From the NCBI GenBank assembly GCA_021796535.1, contig JAKABW010000009.1:1-64000 (forward strand): 64,000 bases of DNA, given 5' to 3'. Under the pieces are notes generated by a model. That model did no database searches and was not told the DNA's origin. It worked only from the letters and a program-made list of their open reading frames with translations. The position numbers and the translations under genes are program-made. The stretch is from Actinomycetes bacterium (lineage in GTDB: Bacteria > Actinomycetota > Acidimicrobiia > Acidimicrobiales > Bog-793). Below are positions 1 to 8,189 of this stretch, piece by piece (within the stretch, counting starts at the first letter, position 1; every line of letters begins with the position of its first letter).

Positions 1-767
1 CGGTTTATGAAGTGTAGCTTTTGAACCAAGATAAGACACGATTGGAGGTCTTTTATTGGATCCACTTCTACAACCAAAACAACGGCACTCGGGCATGGCT
101 ATATTTCGCCGATTCAATTCGAACAAGCTGCTACAGTAGAGGCGGCATAGTTAAGCGAGTTCCGTGTCCCATTTGGTGAGTAGGTTCAGATGCGTTGCTT
201 TCTAAGATTATATATCTCTTAAATCGCAATATTTATGGTATAAATCACCCGAACTTGTCATAACTATATTCGCGCCAGACAACACAATACTCTTCAGACT
301 CAAAACAAGCATCTGTTGAGACTATGACAGTGAGAATACAACGTGGCGATCTTTTGATACAGCCTTCGATTATGGTTATGACATTTGCGGCATTCAAGGA
401 AGGTTCTGCTCGAACTTGACTTGGGGTACGACGGACAAAGGAAGGACGTATTGGTACAGATCGGAATTTTTACAAAATTACTTCAGAAAATGACACCACT
501 CTTCACTGCCAACGCCGTTTCGATAATTTCTATGGGAGACAATAATCCTTTCATAGGCCACGACACAAGCACCCTCAGCCGTTGGGGAGCCGTGAAGTGG
601 ATTATATCAAATAGCTGTTATGTCTTCTTCTCAAGTTTCTTCCGTTCGATAAAGAGCGGAGAAAAAAGACCTTCGGTTGGCTATAGACTACAAAATTATA
701 TTGTATATTGTTAAGCATAAATAAACTTCAGGATGTATATTACAGTTATAACAGAAAGGAAGAAAAA
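1..767. other. gene-poor stretch, no supported gene
   Basis: No protein-coding gene can be supported here. The longest open frame (385-714, TTG start) has no visible ribosome binding site, no recognisable domain and a composition typical of chance frames. The last 100 bases are AT-rich, with several TATATT-like hexamers at 697-709, and may contain the promoter of the small membrane protein gene that starts at 768. Confidence 0.5.
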
Positions 768-1106
768 ATGGTTTATAACGCAAAAACCGTAGTTGTAACT
801 TTAGTAAGTTATATATCGGCGGGAAGCTCGGCAAACTCCGGGCTACCAACCCTCCCCCCAATCACAGTTCCTCCGGCTGCAAAAATGGCAGCTTTATCAG
901 GATCTCATATATTGTCTAGTATTGCTGGTGGCCTTGCCGTTTTTATTTTAGTGATAGCATTTCTTGGTGTTATATTCTTTAGTATAAGAATGAGCATCGG
1001 TCGCTATAGAGGAAATCCGCACACTATCCAATCCAGCAAACATGGACTAGTAGGTTCAGTAGTCGCTATGTTAATTGCTATGGTTGCAGCTGAAATACTT
1101 AAGTAG
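768..1106 (+). CDS. small two-helix membrane protein, VirB2/pilin-like topology
   Basis: Function unknown. The 112-residue product has a polar, Pro/Ser/Gly-rich N-terminal half and two hydrophobic segments at about residues 48-70 and 92-111, joined by a short basic loop. This topology resembles the small integral membrane pilins (VirB2/TrbC type) of actinobacterial conjugative elements, but no conjugation gene is nearby, so the likeness is structural inference only. The ATG at 768 is preferred over the upstream ATG at 708 because a purine-rich GAAAGGAAG lies just ahead of it. A strong terminator follows at once, so it looks like a complete single-gene transcript. Confidence 0.55.
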   Translation: MVYNAKTVVVTLVSYISAGSSANSGLPTLPPITVPPAAKMAALSGSHILSSIAGGLAVFILVIAFLGVIFFSIRMSIGRYRGNPHTIQSSKHGLVGSVVAMLIAMVAAEILK

Positions 1107-1128
1107 ACGTTTTACATTTTTAATAGAG

Positions 1129-1164
1129 ATGACAGCGTTCCTAAAATGAAAAGAACGCTGTCAT
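1129..1164 (+). terminator. intrinsic terminator of the 768-1106 gene
   Basis: Perfect 12-bp inverted repeat (ATGACAGCGTTC / GAACGCTGTCAT) with a 12-base loop, 22 bases after the stop codon and followed by TTATTAT. Confidence 0.8.
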
Positions 1165-1679
1165 TTATTATAAATCAGTAAGAGCACTCAAAACTTGCGC
1201 CAACTTCACTTTAGCGGTTACGACAGACTCTACTCTTGCAGCAGCTAAGTATGTCTTAACCTGTCTACAGACTAAAATTTCTAGTTCGACAGAGATTTAT
1301 ATTGTCGAAAGCTCTTTTTATAACTTTACCTGCATAACTTTTAGCGTAATTCTATCCTTTTGGCAGTTGGGGTTGCTTGCTACGACCCGGCAACATAACT
1401 CTTATACTTAAAGCCCTTGGATGCGCTATAAATGCTGTTTCTGGAATAGCTATAGCGATATTTATTTAAAATGAATTACTCGTAGCAGCGAATGGGTTTA
1501 CGTTGTTTCAATATAATCGGTCAATATAATTGCCTGCTTTAGGTATAATTAGCAGCCCGACCCTTATTGAGGATTATCGGTATCGCATTGACCATTGCTT
1601 ATTTTGAAATCTGCTTTGCTTTAGTTATAAGAAAACTGTCAGTTCTTATAGTGTGTTTAAAACCACTATAGTCGGTGGG
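1165..1679. other. non-coding stretch, nothing recognised
   Basis: AT-rich DNA closed in all frames. No gene, RNA or repeat could be identified. It lies between a complete small gene and mobile-element remnants and is probably decayed accessory DNA. Confidence 0.4.
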
Positions 1680-1898
1680 AAGTCACGGTTCACCCCTCGC
1701 AAAGGGCAGAGCGGAAGACGTACACCGTCGCCCTCCAGGTAGTACAAATCTATCATCCAGAGGTTGCTTCTCGACATAAGAGTAGCTAATAGCAATGAAG
1801 GCTCAGTATGATTCCCGGCAGTCAGTGCAGAGGAATTCCTATCCTCAGCGGTAATAGCGCCTGTAAGGAATCCCCGTCCTTTGATCCACTCGCTCTGT
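1680..1898 (+). mobile_element. possible IS200/IS605-type 3' end (omega-RNA-like) remnant
   Basis: Closed in all frames, but it ends with AATAGCGCCTGTAAGGAATC followed by CCCGTCCTTT (about 1852-1881), a string that in my recollection is typical of the DNA just after tnpB in IS200/IS605 elements, where the right end and the guide RNA scaffold lie. The expected matching GC-rich half of the end hairpin is absent; the sequence is interrupted about 20 bases later by the IS630 element. No tnpB frame remains. Inference from motif resemblance only. Confidence 0.25.
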
Positions 1899-1901
1899 TA
1901 G

Positions 1902-3001
1902 CTAGGGGTCCGTCGCTGCTTTGACTTGGGAGTAGGTGGTCCGGGCTCGTTGGACTTTGGTGAGGATGGTTTCGGCGTCTTTGGTCCACACGAATGGGGT
2001 GGGGTCGTCGTTCCGGTGGGAGACCCAGGTGGTGATGGCGTCGATGAGCTGGCCGACGGAGTTGAACCTGCCGCGTCGCAGCCTGCGGTCGGTGAGTTCC
2101 TTGAACCACCGCTCGATGAGGTTGAGCCACGAGGAGCCGGTGGGGGTGAAGTGTAGGTGCCAGCGGGCCCGGCGAGGGTCGGCCAGCCACTCGCGCACCT
2201 CGGGAGCCTTGTCAGCGGAGAGGTTGCCCAAGATGACATGCACCTGTTGGCCTCGGGGGACTTGGCGGTCGATCAGCTTGAAGAAGCTGACGACGTCAAC
2301 AGCGGTGAGGGAGGACCGACAGTCGCCGGTGACTAGGTTCATCGCCGCGAACAGGTCCGTGGTTCCGTTGCGCTTGTAGTCATGGGTCATTGTCGCTGCC
2401 CGTTCCCGCCGCATGGGAAGGCTCGGCTGGGTCCGATCCAACGCCTGGCACTGCGTCTTCTCGTCGAAGCTGAAAACCGCCGCCTTGGCCGGTGAGTCCA
2501 GGTACAGACCGACCACGTCACGCAGCTTGGCCTCGAAGTTCTAGTCGGTCGATACCTTGAACGTGTCGACCTTCCACGGCTTGATCCCCAGCTTGTGCCA
2601 CACCCGGGCAACGGTGTCCTTGCCCACTCCGACCTTTGCCGCCAGGGACCGGGTCGACCAATGCGTCGAGGTGTCATCCGGCGTAGCGGTGAATGTGAGC
2701 CGCACGATCGCTGCCTCCGCGCCCTCTGCCAACCACGAACGCCGACCACGGCCCTTGGCGAGCACCCCGACCTGTTCGACGCCCCGCTCCGCCAGGGCGT
2801 GACCCACGAGCGCACCGTGTTCGCCGACACCCCCACCCGCCGGCCGATCTCCTCGTTCGCCAACCCCTCCGCCGCCCACAACAACCCCTGGGCTTGGCGG
2901 ACCGCCCGGTGCGGCAACGACGGCGACGCCACGATCGCCTCCAACCTCACCCGTTGCTCGTCGGTCAACACCAGCGGCGGGGCCGCACCACCTTTACCCA
3001 T
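1902..3001 (-). pseudogene. IS630-family transposase, frameshifted and with an in-frame stop
   Basis: Three pieces on one strand rebuild a full-length IS630 transposase. From the ATG at 3001 comes a helix-turn-helix region (ANEEIGRRVGVSANTVRSWV). A frameshift at about 2800-2815 moves the reading into the frame with the ALAERGVEQ and THWSTRSLAAKVGVGKDTV segments. A TAG at 2541-2543 interrupts just before NFEAKLRDVVGLYLDSP. The DDE domain follows, with the first Asp in FSFDEKTQ and the catalytic Glu in SSWLNLIERWF. The second Asp is lost: the family motif VILDN reads VILGN here (GGC for GAC). With three lesions it cannot be active. Confidence 0.88.
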
Positions 3002-3046
3002 ACCAACACTCGAACACCTCAAGCTATAACGCAGACGGACCACTAG
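1902..3046 (-). mobile_element. IS630-family insertion sequence, decayed
   Basis: A GC-rich block in AT-richer DNA. Its ends are imperfect inverted repeats: CTAGGGGTCCGTC at 1902-1914 and GACGGACCACTAG at 3034-3046. IS630/Tc1-like elements insert at TA, and TA occurs just outside both repeats (1903-1904 and 3044-3045 if the repeat core is taken as the element end), which fits a target duplication. It encodes one transposase, now broken. The sharp GC change suggests arrival from a high-GC actinobacterium. Confidence 0.8.
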
Positions 3047-3991
3047 ACACACACCAAAGCAAGCTCTCCGCTGCCGGTGTTAAGAAGAACTCGGTAATAT
3101 GGAAGCCCTTTCTCGCGACAAATCTGATGAGAGTCCTACCGATTGAGTGGGAGTCGCTGGACGGCAAATGAACTCCTACGGGCTTAGATAGACAAGAAAG
3201 CCGTGGGAATGGCGTTGCGTTGTACTCGGTTCGGTAACGATCGTGGAGCAGATGGAGTTTCGGTGACCTAGTTGAACACATCCCGAGAGCATCCATAGCA
3301 GCTTTGGAACGTTGATTCGAAACAAGCCGCACAAGACTCGCTGCAATGGGGGTGATCCGGCCAAACTACTCGGGAGACATATCTATCTGACATAGACTTC
3401 GGCTCCTACCGTCCCAACCAGTAACACTGCCTAGAACGGTGAAACCTTCCTTTGGATCAGAAAGTTGGAGGTTTGGCCCCTCTGAGCATGCAACATTTCC
3501 TCATTTGGGATATTACCAGTTCTTCTCCTTTTTACTAGTTCTCCTGAACCTTTCCGGGCTACAAGACATCGCAGGCAAAATAGATAGAGTCGTGGATAAG
3601 GTGAAGTAATTTATGGAGATCACAGGCGTAAAGTATGCCGGATGCACCCTAAAAAGCTGCCGGGGTTTTTCGGAATGCAGTAAGTCAACTAAAAAATATC
3701 TTACATACGTCACTTTTAGTGAGAATGAGCACGATATCGCACCCTGGCTAACCTTTATCCCAATGCAAACTTCATTTAGTTTTAATAATGGTCTTTTGAT
3801 TGAGACTTCCGGTATGCCTTTGCTATGGCTTAAGTCGAATGGGAGAACCGGAAAGTATTTAACCGGTTATATATGGAGTGTTACAAACAACAATTGTCTT
3901 CTTCTTAATTTTTATTTTAAAAGCAACTGCATTCCCATTAATAGTCCAAGCAAAAAGACTTTTAACTGAGCACCATAAATCTTTTTGTCTC
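3047..3991. other. gene-poor stretch with one doubtful ORF at 3613-3969
   Basis: Mostly closed in all frames. One 118-codon frame (3613-3969, plus strand) has a possible ribosome binding site, AAGGTGAAG, nine bases upstream of its ATG, but its product has no recognisable domain and an odd Asn/Ser/Cys-rich composition. It may be chance or a remnant. The stretch lies between the IS630 element and a minus-strand secreted-protein gene and is probably accessory debris. Confidence 0.35.
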
Positions 3992-4927
3992 CTACGATGA
4001 GCAGGCCATGAACTTTTTGAAAAAAGCAAAGTCTTTTGTTAAGTGTTGCTCAAGCAAAACCTTTGCAATGCTTTGCCGGAGAGAACAACTTTCATATAAG
4101 TTTACATGTTTATTACCATTAAAAGTAACATCAAGCCCATCTCCGCAAACATCTGCCTGTGCCAAAACGGATTTGCGGACTCCCCAAGTAAAGTTCAAGT
4201 TATAAAGTGAGGAATTCTCCATACATAATACGGTCACCGGCCCAAGCGGCTCGGAATTGAAAACCTTAAGCAGTTGTTTGCCGTACTTGGGAGCTATCGT
4301 AATGTTCACCTTTCCTGTCGCCTGATGAAAAAGACTGGGTTTGGTGTACAAAACCATGCTGATGCGCGCACTCATAGGGACTGTTGCCTGCTTGCCTCTG
4401 GGGTTTAGATATACGGTATTTGAGTCGACCCGCAAATAAGTAGTATAAGCATTGGGACCCGGAGCAAATGTATAAATTAATTCGCTGAGATAAACGGGGA
4501 GTCTGTTGATCTTGATATTGACGACGATGTCAGCGTAACTTCTATTTGTAGAGCTGTTGTAAAAGGAGCCCTTGGAGGCAATGGTTTCCCCTTTGCCCAG
4601 GTGGGACTTAATAAATTCCATAACCCTTGGTTTCGTCATGTTTATTACATAGAAGGCGTGCAAGTCTATAAGGTTTCCGACTGCTTCTGACGGCACACTG
4701 GCGGGAAGTGCCTTTGGTTTTACTTTTAACACCTTGGCGCCTTTGGGAATCAGCGCTTTGTGAAATATTTCTTCGGCAAATCTTATGGCAGCCGGATTAT
4801 GAGAGTTTTTCGTCACTCCATAAGCAGCCGGGGAAGTAAAAAAATACCCCATAAACAGAGACAATACGAGTACGGCCGACTTGGTCCGTATTTTGCCAGC
4901 GTTTCTTACAGCAAAAACTCTTTTCAT
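3992..4927 (-). CDS. secreted protein of unknown function
   Basis: I do not recognise the family. The 311-residue product begins with a basic stretch and a hydrophobic core at about residues 18-36 ending near SPAAYG, a typical Sec signal peptide, so the protein is probably exported. The rest is a mixed alpha/beta sequence with two Cys pairs in the last 90 residues that could form disulphides. No lipobox or catalytic motif is visible. The ATG at 4925-4927 has no Shine-Dalgarno; a TACGAT hexamer six bases upstream fits leaderless transcription. It stands alone between gene-poor DNA and a divergent gene. Confidence 0.7.
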   Translation of the reverse strand: MKRVFAVRNAGKIRTKSAVLVLSLFMGYFFTSPAAYGVTKNSHNPAAIRFAEEIFHKALIPKGAKVLKVKPKALPASVPSEAVGNLIDLHAFYVINMTKPRVMEFIKSHLGKGETIASKGSFYNSSTNRSYADIVVNIKINRLPVYLSELIYTFAPGPNAYTTYLRVDSNTVYLNPRGKQATVPMSARISMVLYTKPSLFHQATGKVNITIAPKYGKQLLKVFNSEPLGPVTVLCMENSSLYNLNFTWGVRKSVLAQADVCGDGLDVTFNGNKHVNLYESCSLRQSIAKVLLEQHLTKDFAFFKKFMACSS

Positions 4928-4933
4928 GTATCT

Positions 4934-4939
4934 ATCGTA
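4934..4939 (-). promoter_or_regulatory. -10 box TACGAT, leaderless start
   Basis: TACGAT on the minus strand lies exactly 6 nt upstream of the ATG at 4927, placing the transcription start at or next to the start codon. It belongs to a pattern seen at about a dozen genes in this window. Confidence 0.45.
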
Positions 4940-5090
4940 GCATTGGTATTTTTAAGATATCCGGCAGAGACACCCGGTTACATGACAACCTTCTTGCCTC
5001 TCTGGACAATTATTTTGGCTTGTGTGTAAGATATAGCAAACGGGCTCCAAAAAGACCAAAGATTACGGCGGAAGCCACAAAGGAGAGATT

Positions 5091-5657
5091 ATGGAATCCC
5101 AAATTTCATCGGAAGAAGTGTTGAAGCGTTATGGCACAGTCGCTGAGGGCTTTGAAAATAGGCTGTCCCGTGTCACACCCGAACAGCTGCACCTGCCGAC
5201 CCCGTGTGCCGAATGGGATGTCGAGGCACTGATACTGCATGTAATCAATACGAACTTTCAGGTTGCGTCACGGGCCGACGAATCCGTTCTCGGTCTGCAA
5301 AACCAGGAAGACGACTTATCGGAACAGTGGCAGACGGTCAAAAACTCTGTTATAGACCTTCTTTCGAATGACGAAACCGCCGAAAAAATGACAACCGGAG
5401 CGTTCGGAGAACAAAGCTTTGCCTCGCTTGTCGGGAAGCTGCTTTGCAGCGACACTTTGTTTCATACCTGGGATTTAGCCAGAGCAACTTCGCAGGATAC
5501 GACCCTTGACCAAGATGCCATAGACAAAGCTTTTGCCTTCCTGGAACCCTTGGATGAAGCGATGCGCCGCCCCGGGGGGTTTGCGCCAAAAATTGCCCCT
5601 TCGCCAAACGCAGATTTGCAAACACGCTTTTTAAATTTTGGTGGACGCCAAACTTAA
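5091..5657 (+). CDS. TIGR03086 family DinB-like metal-binding protein
   Basis: The 188-residue product matches the actinobacterial TIGR03086 / mycothiol-dependent maleylpyruvate isomerase N-domain family, four-helix DinB-like proteins that bind a divalent metal through three histidines. Seen here are LPTPCAEWDV followed by His50, and HTWDLARAT near residue 125, the usual second metal-ligand segment. Members are thought to act as small thiol-dependent transferases; the substrate is unknown. The ATG is well placed after AAGGAGAG. The gene stands alone, divergent from the secreted-protein gene on its left. Confidence 0.8.
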   Translation: MESQISSEEVLKRYGTVAEGFENRLSRVTPEQLHLPTPCAEWDVEALILHVINTNFQVASRADESVLGLQNQEDDLSEQWQTVKNSVIDLLSNDETAEKMTTGAFGEQSFASLVGKLLCSDTLFHTWDLARATSQDTTLDQDAIDKAFAFLEPLDEAMRRPGGFAPKIAPSPNADLQTRFLNFGGRQT

Positions 5658-6406
5658 TTGCCGCCTCATAACGCTGGCTAAAAAATGGCTGTGTCAGACG
5701 TTTCCGAATAGATAAGCTCTTGAGAAAACAAAAGCGGACTCTAATACCCCGCAATTGGTGACAAGATTCTCCTTTGACATAGGTCGCAGCCCACGGAAAC
5801 ACTTCGGTTCCCTAACCCTGGTAAGTCTTTTACTCGACTTATCGAGAAACGCTGGCCTTTTTGCCGGTGTGCACCGTCGGTTTGGTCTCCAATTTGGCGC
5901 TGTTGCATTACCGCTGGTACAGCCTTTCAACTTCGCCCGTTGTCACCCGAACCGGACACTTATACCTGCGTAGCACTCTTGGGGCCTCATAGTTGACAGT
6001 AACTACCAAAATAACCTCCGCAGTCGCAAGACACCCGAATGTCCTTGAAATCAATTGAACCTATGCTTTGGGACAAGACCGGCCTGCCGTAACCGATATA
6101 GACTGTTACTTTTTCTTAGAACACCACTCCGCCATCAGAGTTGTCGACAGAGAGAGAATGCGGAACTGACAAAACTCCTGAAAGATTCCGATGACCACAG
6201 AATCGTCAGACTTCCTCTTAGTCCACAGGGCGAAAACTGTTTTGAGGAACCGACGACGGTAAACTTGAAAAATGAGAAACACCGGCAAAAGCTTTTCCTA
6301 AATTCAATAAATTTCATATAGATCAAAATCCCTGATTACAGAACAGTTGAGTATTTCAGACACCTTTGACGGCAGTTTTTAAACTGAATTTTTGTAGTAG
6401 CCGCAA
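5658..6406. other. gene-poor stretch upstream of the Kiwa-like module
   Basis: Several short frames open by chance, but none has a ribosome binding site with a recognisable product. I looked for structured RNAs (tmRNA, RNase P RNA, SRP RNA) and saw no diagnostic core. The stretch separates an ordinary chromosomal gene from the defence module and may be decayed accessory DNA. Confidence 0.35.
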
Positions 6407-6412
6407 TATAAA
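6407..6412 (+). promoter_or_regulatory. -10 box TATAAA of the kwaA-kwaB unit
   Basis: TATAAA at 6407-6412 predicts a transcription start near 6419, leaving about 26 nt of leader with AAAAGG before the ATG at 6445. A TTG start at 6415 would lie upstream of that transcription start, which supports the ATG. The -35 region is weak. Confidence 0.4.
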
Positions 6413-6444
6413 ATTTGTCTAAATCAAAAATTAAAAGGCAACTA

Positions 6445-6960
6445 ATGAGCAATATCACACAAATAATTTTATTTCTGTCCTCATATGTACCTCTTTTTAT
6501 ATTTTTTACCATTCTCAACACATTCGGGCTCTTTCCGGGAGATATCATCACCGGAGCAATGGCTTTTGTGGGAATTGTCGGCTTTTCAATACTTGTATCA
6601 AGAACCGGCACATCCAACCGGGATAATCTCAAAATAGGCTCCTTACAGGTAAGGAATGGGGACTTTATCGCTTATACGGTCACCTATATCGTCCCTTTTC
6701 TCGCCACTCCGCAGAGCTCTGTCAACGAAAAAATTGTCTTGATACTTTTACTGGCACTGTTGTGTTTTTTATACATAAAATCAGAATTGTTTTACATCAA
6801 CCCTTTGTTTTCCCTCATGGGATACAAACTATTTCAGGTAACCACGGAGCAGGGAAAATCGGTAGTACTCATTACACCCAGATCTTTTATCCAGTCGCCG
6901 ACGACTCTGAGCGTATGCAGATTGAGCAACTTTGTCTTTTTGGAAAAAAGACATGGCTGA
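6445..6960 (+). CDS. kwaA: KwaA-like four-helix membrane protein (Kiwa defence system)
   Basis: The 171-residue product has four hydrophobic segments (about residues 5-24, 31-50, 70-85 and 92-113) and a soluble C-terminal tail, the layout described for KwaA, the membrane component of the two-gene Kiwa anti-phage system. KwaA is thought to sense phage attachment or injection at the inner membrane and work with the DNA-binding effector KwaB. The sequence alone would not identify it; the call rests on topology, size and the overlapping DUF4868 gene downstream. ATG 6445 follows AAAAGG. Its TGA overlaps the KwaB start by 8 nt, so the pair is translationally coupled. Confidence 0.68.
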   Translation: MSNITQIILFLSSYVPLFIFFTILNTFGLFPGDIITGAMAFVGIVGFSILVSRTGTSNRDNLKIGSLQVRNGDFIAYTVTYIVPFLATPQSSVNEKIVLILLLALLCFLYIKSELFYINPLFSLMGYKLFQVTTEQGKSVVLITPRSFIQSPTTLSVCRLSNFVFLEKRHG

Positions 6961-7954
6961 GAACACTGCCCGGTCCACCGTCCAGGAGGCGGGATCCGAA
7001 TTGCTCATTACCGTCAATAGCCTTATTGCAAACGACTCCGCTCCCGCATACCCCGTTGAAATACTGATAGGCATAGAAAATAAGAAAAACACTCACATCT
7101 ACCGGGCCAAGCTGAATGAAAATTCTATAGATGGCATCCGCGAAATAATGACTTCAAATCTTAAACAATACGGAGGATACGAGCTGATAGCCCATGAGTA
7201 CGCCAATCTCCCAAACGAACATCAAGCGATATGCGCGGATACCGATTTGGATATCAGTCTTGAATTTATTGATCGATTGCGTATAAATTTTTCTGATACG
7301 GCAGCTTTGGAATTATTTGGCTTCAAAACAATCGGCAGCGGCAGCCCAAAATGGATGGCTCTAAAAACAAAAATAGACTCACACGAAATCTTTTTTATCG
7401 AAAAACTCTCAAAAAGCAACTATATGAAGCAAAAGAAAAGAATTTTTTCCCTGGACGGGACGGAATTGTATTTGCTTGACCCGGAACTGCTTTGCATCGG
7501 CACCGAATTTACGGTAATCGTCATAGACAAAATGATTTACTTCAGAAAGTCAAGCCTCCTCCAACAGCTTTGCGGCATAGACGAAAAACTTAGAAAAGAG
7601 GTATTGGCTGTCGCCGAACAAATCAATAAAGCACTTCCCATTGTCAACTTTGCCAAAATGCGCGAAGATATCGCCAAATCGCTCCCCATGATTATGAAAT
7701 TAAAATCTATAGAGAAAAAAATGAACGATCCGGCATATAAGCAAAGCATCCTGAACAACAAAGCGGTCTTTCAATTTCTGGATGACCACCCCGAATTCCA
7801 GGTAATGACAACTCAGACGGACGACACACGACGCCTGGAATATCATACCAGTCCTCAAAAAAGATACGGAATACTCAAATTACTCGATGACGACTACCTC
7901 TGCTCACCCATTACCGATACCAGTTACAGCGCCAACTCTAAACAAGAGCCATAG
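6953..7954 (+). CDS. kwaB: KwaB-like DUF4868 protein (Kiwa defence system effector)
   Basis: The 333-residue cytoplasmic protein ends with the hallmark of DUF4868 / KwaB proteins: a mid-domain stretch that includes FAKMREDIAKSLPMIMKLKS, then RYGILKLLDDDYLCS, a short Thr-rich turn and SANSK at the C terminus. In characterised Kiwa systems KwaB binds DNA and blocks late phage transcription and replication, in complex with KwaA. Usual length is about 310-340 residues, so this copy is full length and intact. ATG 6953 overlaps the kwaA stop (ATGGCTGA); a TTG at 6932 would extend it by 7 residues and is less likely. The low-GC setting beside IS debris fits an acquired defence module. Confidence 0.82.
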   Translation: MAENTARSTVQEAGSELLITVNSLIANDSAPAYPVEILIGIENKKNTHIYRAKLNENSIDGIREIMTSNLKQYGGYELIAHEYANLPNEHQAICADTDLDISLEFIDRLRINFSDTAALELFGFKTIGSGSPKWMALKTKIDSHEIFFIEKLSKSNYMKQKKRIFSLDGTELYLLDPELLCIGTEFTVIVIDKMIYFRKSSLLQQLCGIDEKLRKEVLAVAEQINKALPIVNFAKMREDIAKSLPMIMKLKSIEKKMNDPAYKQSILNNKAVFQFLDDHPEFQVMTTQTDDTRRLEYHTSPQKRYGILKLLDDDYLCSPITDTSYSANSKQEP

Positions 7955-8189
7955 CTGTCCTGCTACCTCAAAGACACCTTACGTTAACCTTTGAACTGCA
8001 ATTTTGCACTTTGCCGGATAGAGCAATTTTTTATTGCCCTTAAGCTGGCTTTTAACAACAGCGAAAGCGGTCTGCCATTTACAAGAATTAGCCGAATGTT
8101 ACTTTGACGTTTACCCAGACAAATCTCTCCCGCAACTTTGATTGTCTATTATGTGGCAAAAGTTATTTTATAAAAAAGGAGCAATACCA

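Noticed and set aside
385-714. 109-codon plus-strand frame with TTG start
   Set aside because: No ribosome binding site, no domain, composition like chance reading.
2387-3052. 221-codon minus-strand frame over the IS630 element
   Set aside because: Only its first part is transposase; after the frameshift it is Arg/Ser/Pro-rich out-of-frame reading.
5694-5973. Short frames on both strands in the spacer before kwaA
   Set aside because: No ribosome binding site or recognisable product; I could not link them to any transposase or RNA.
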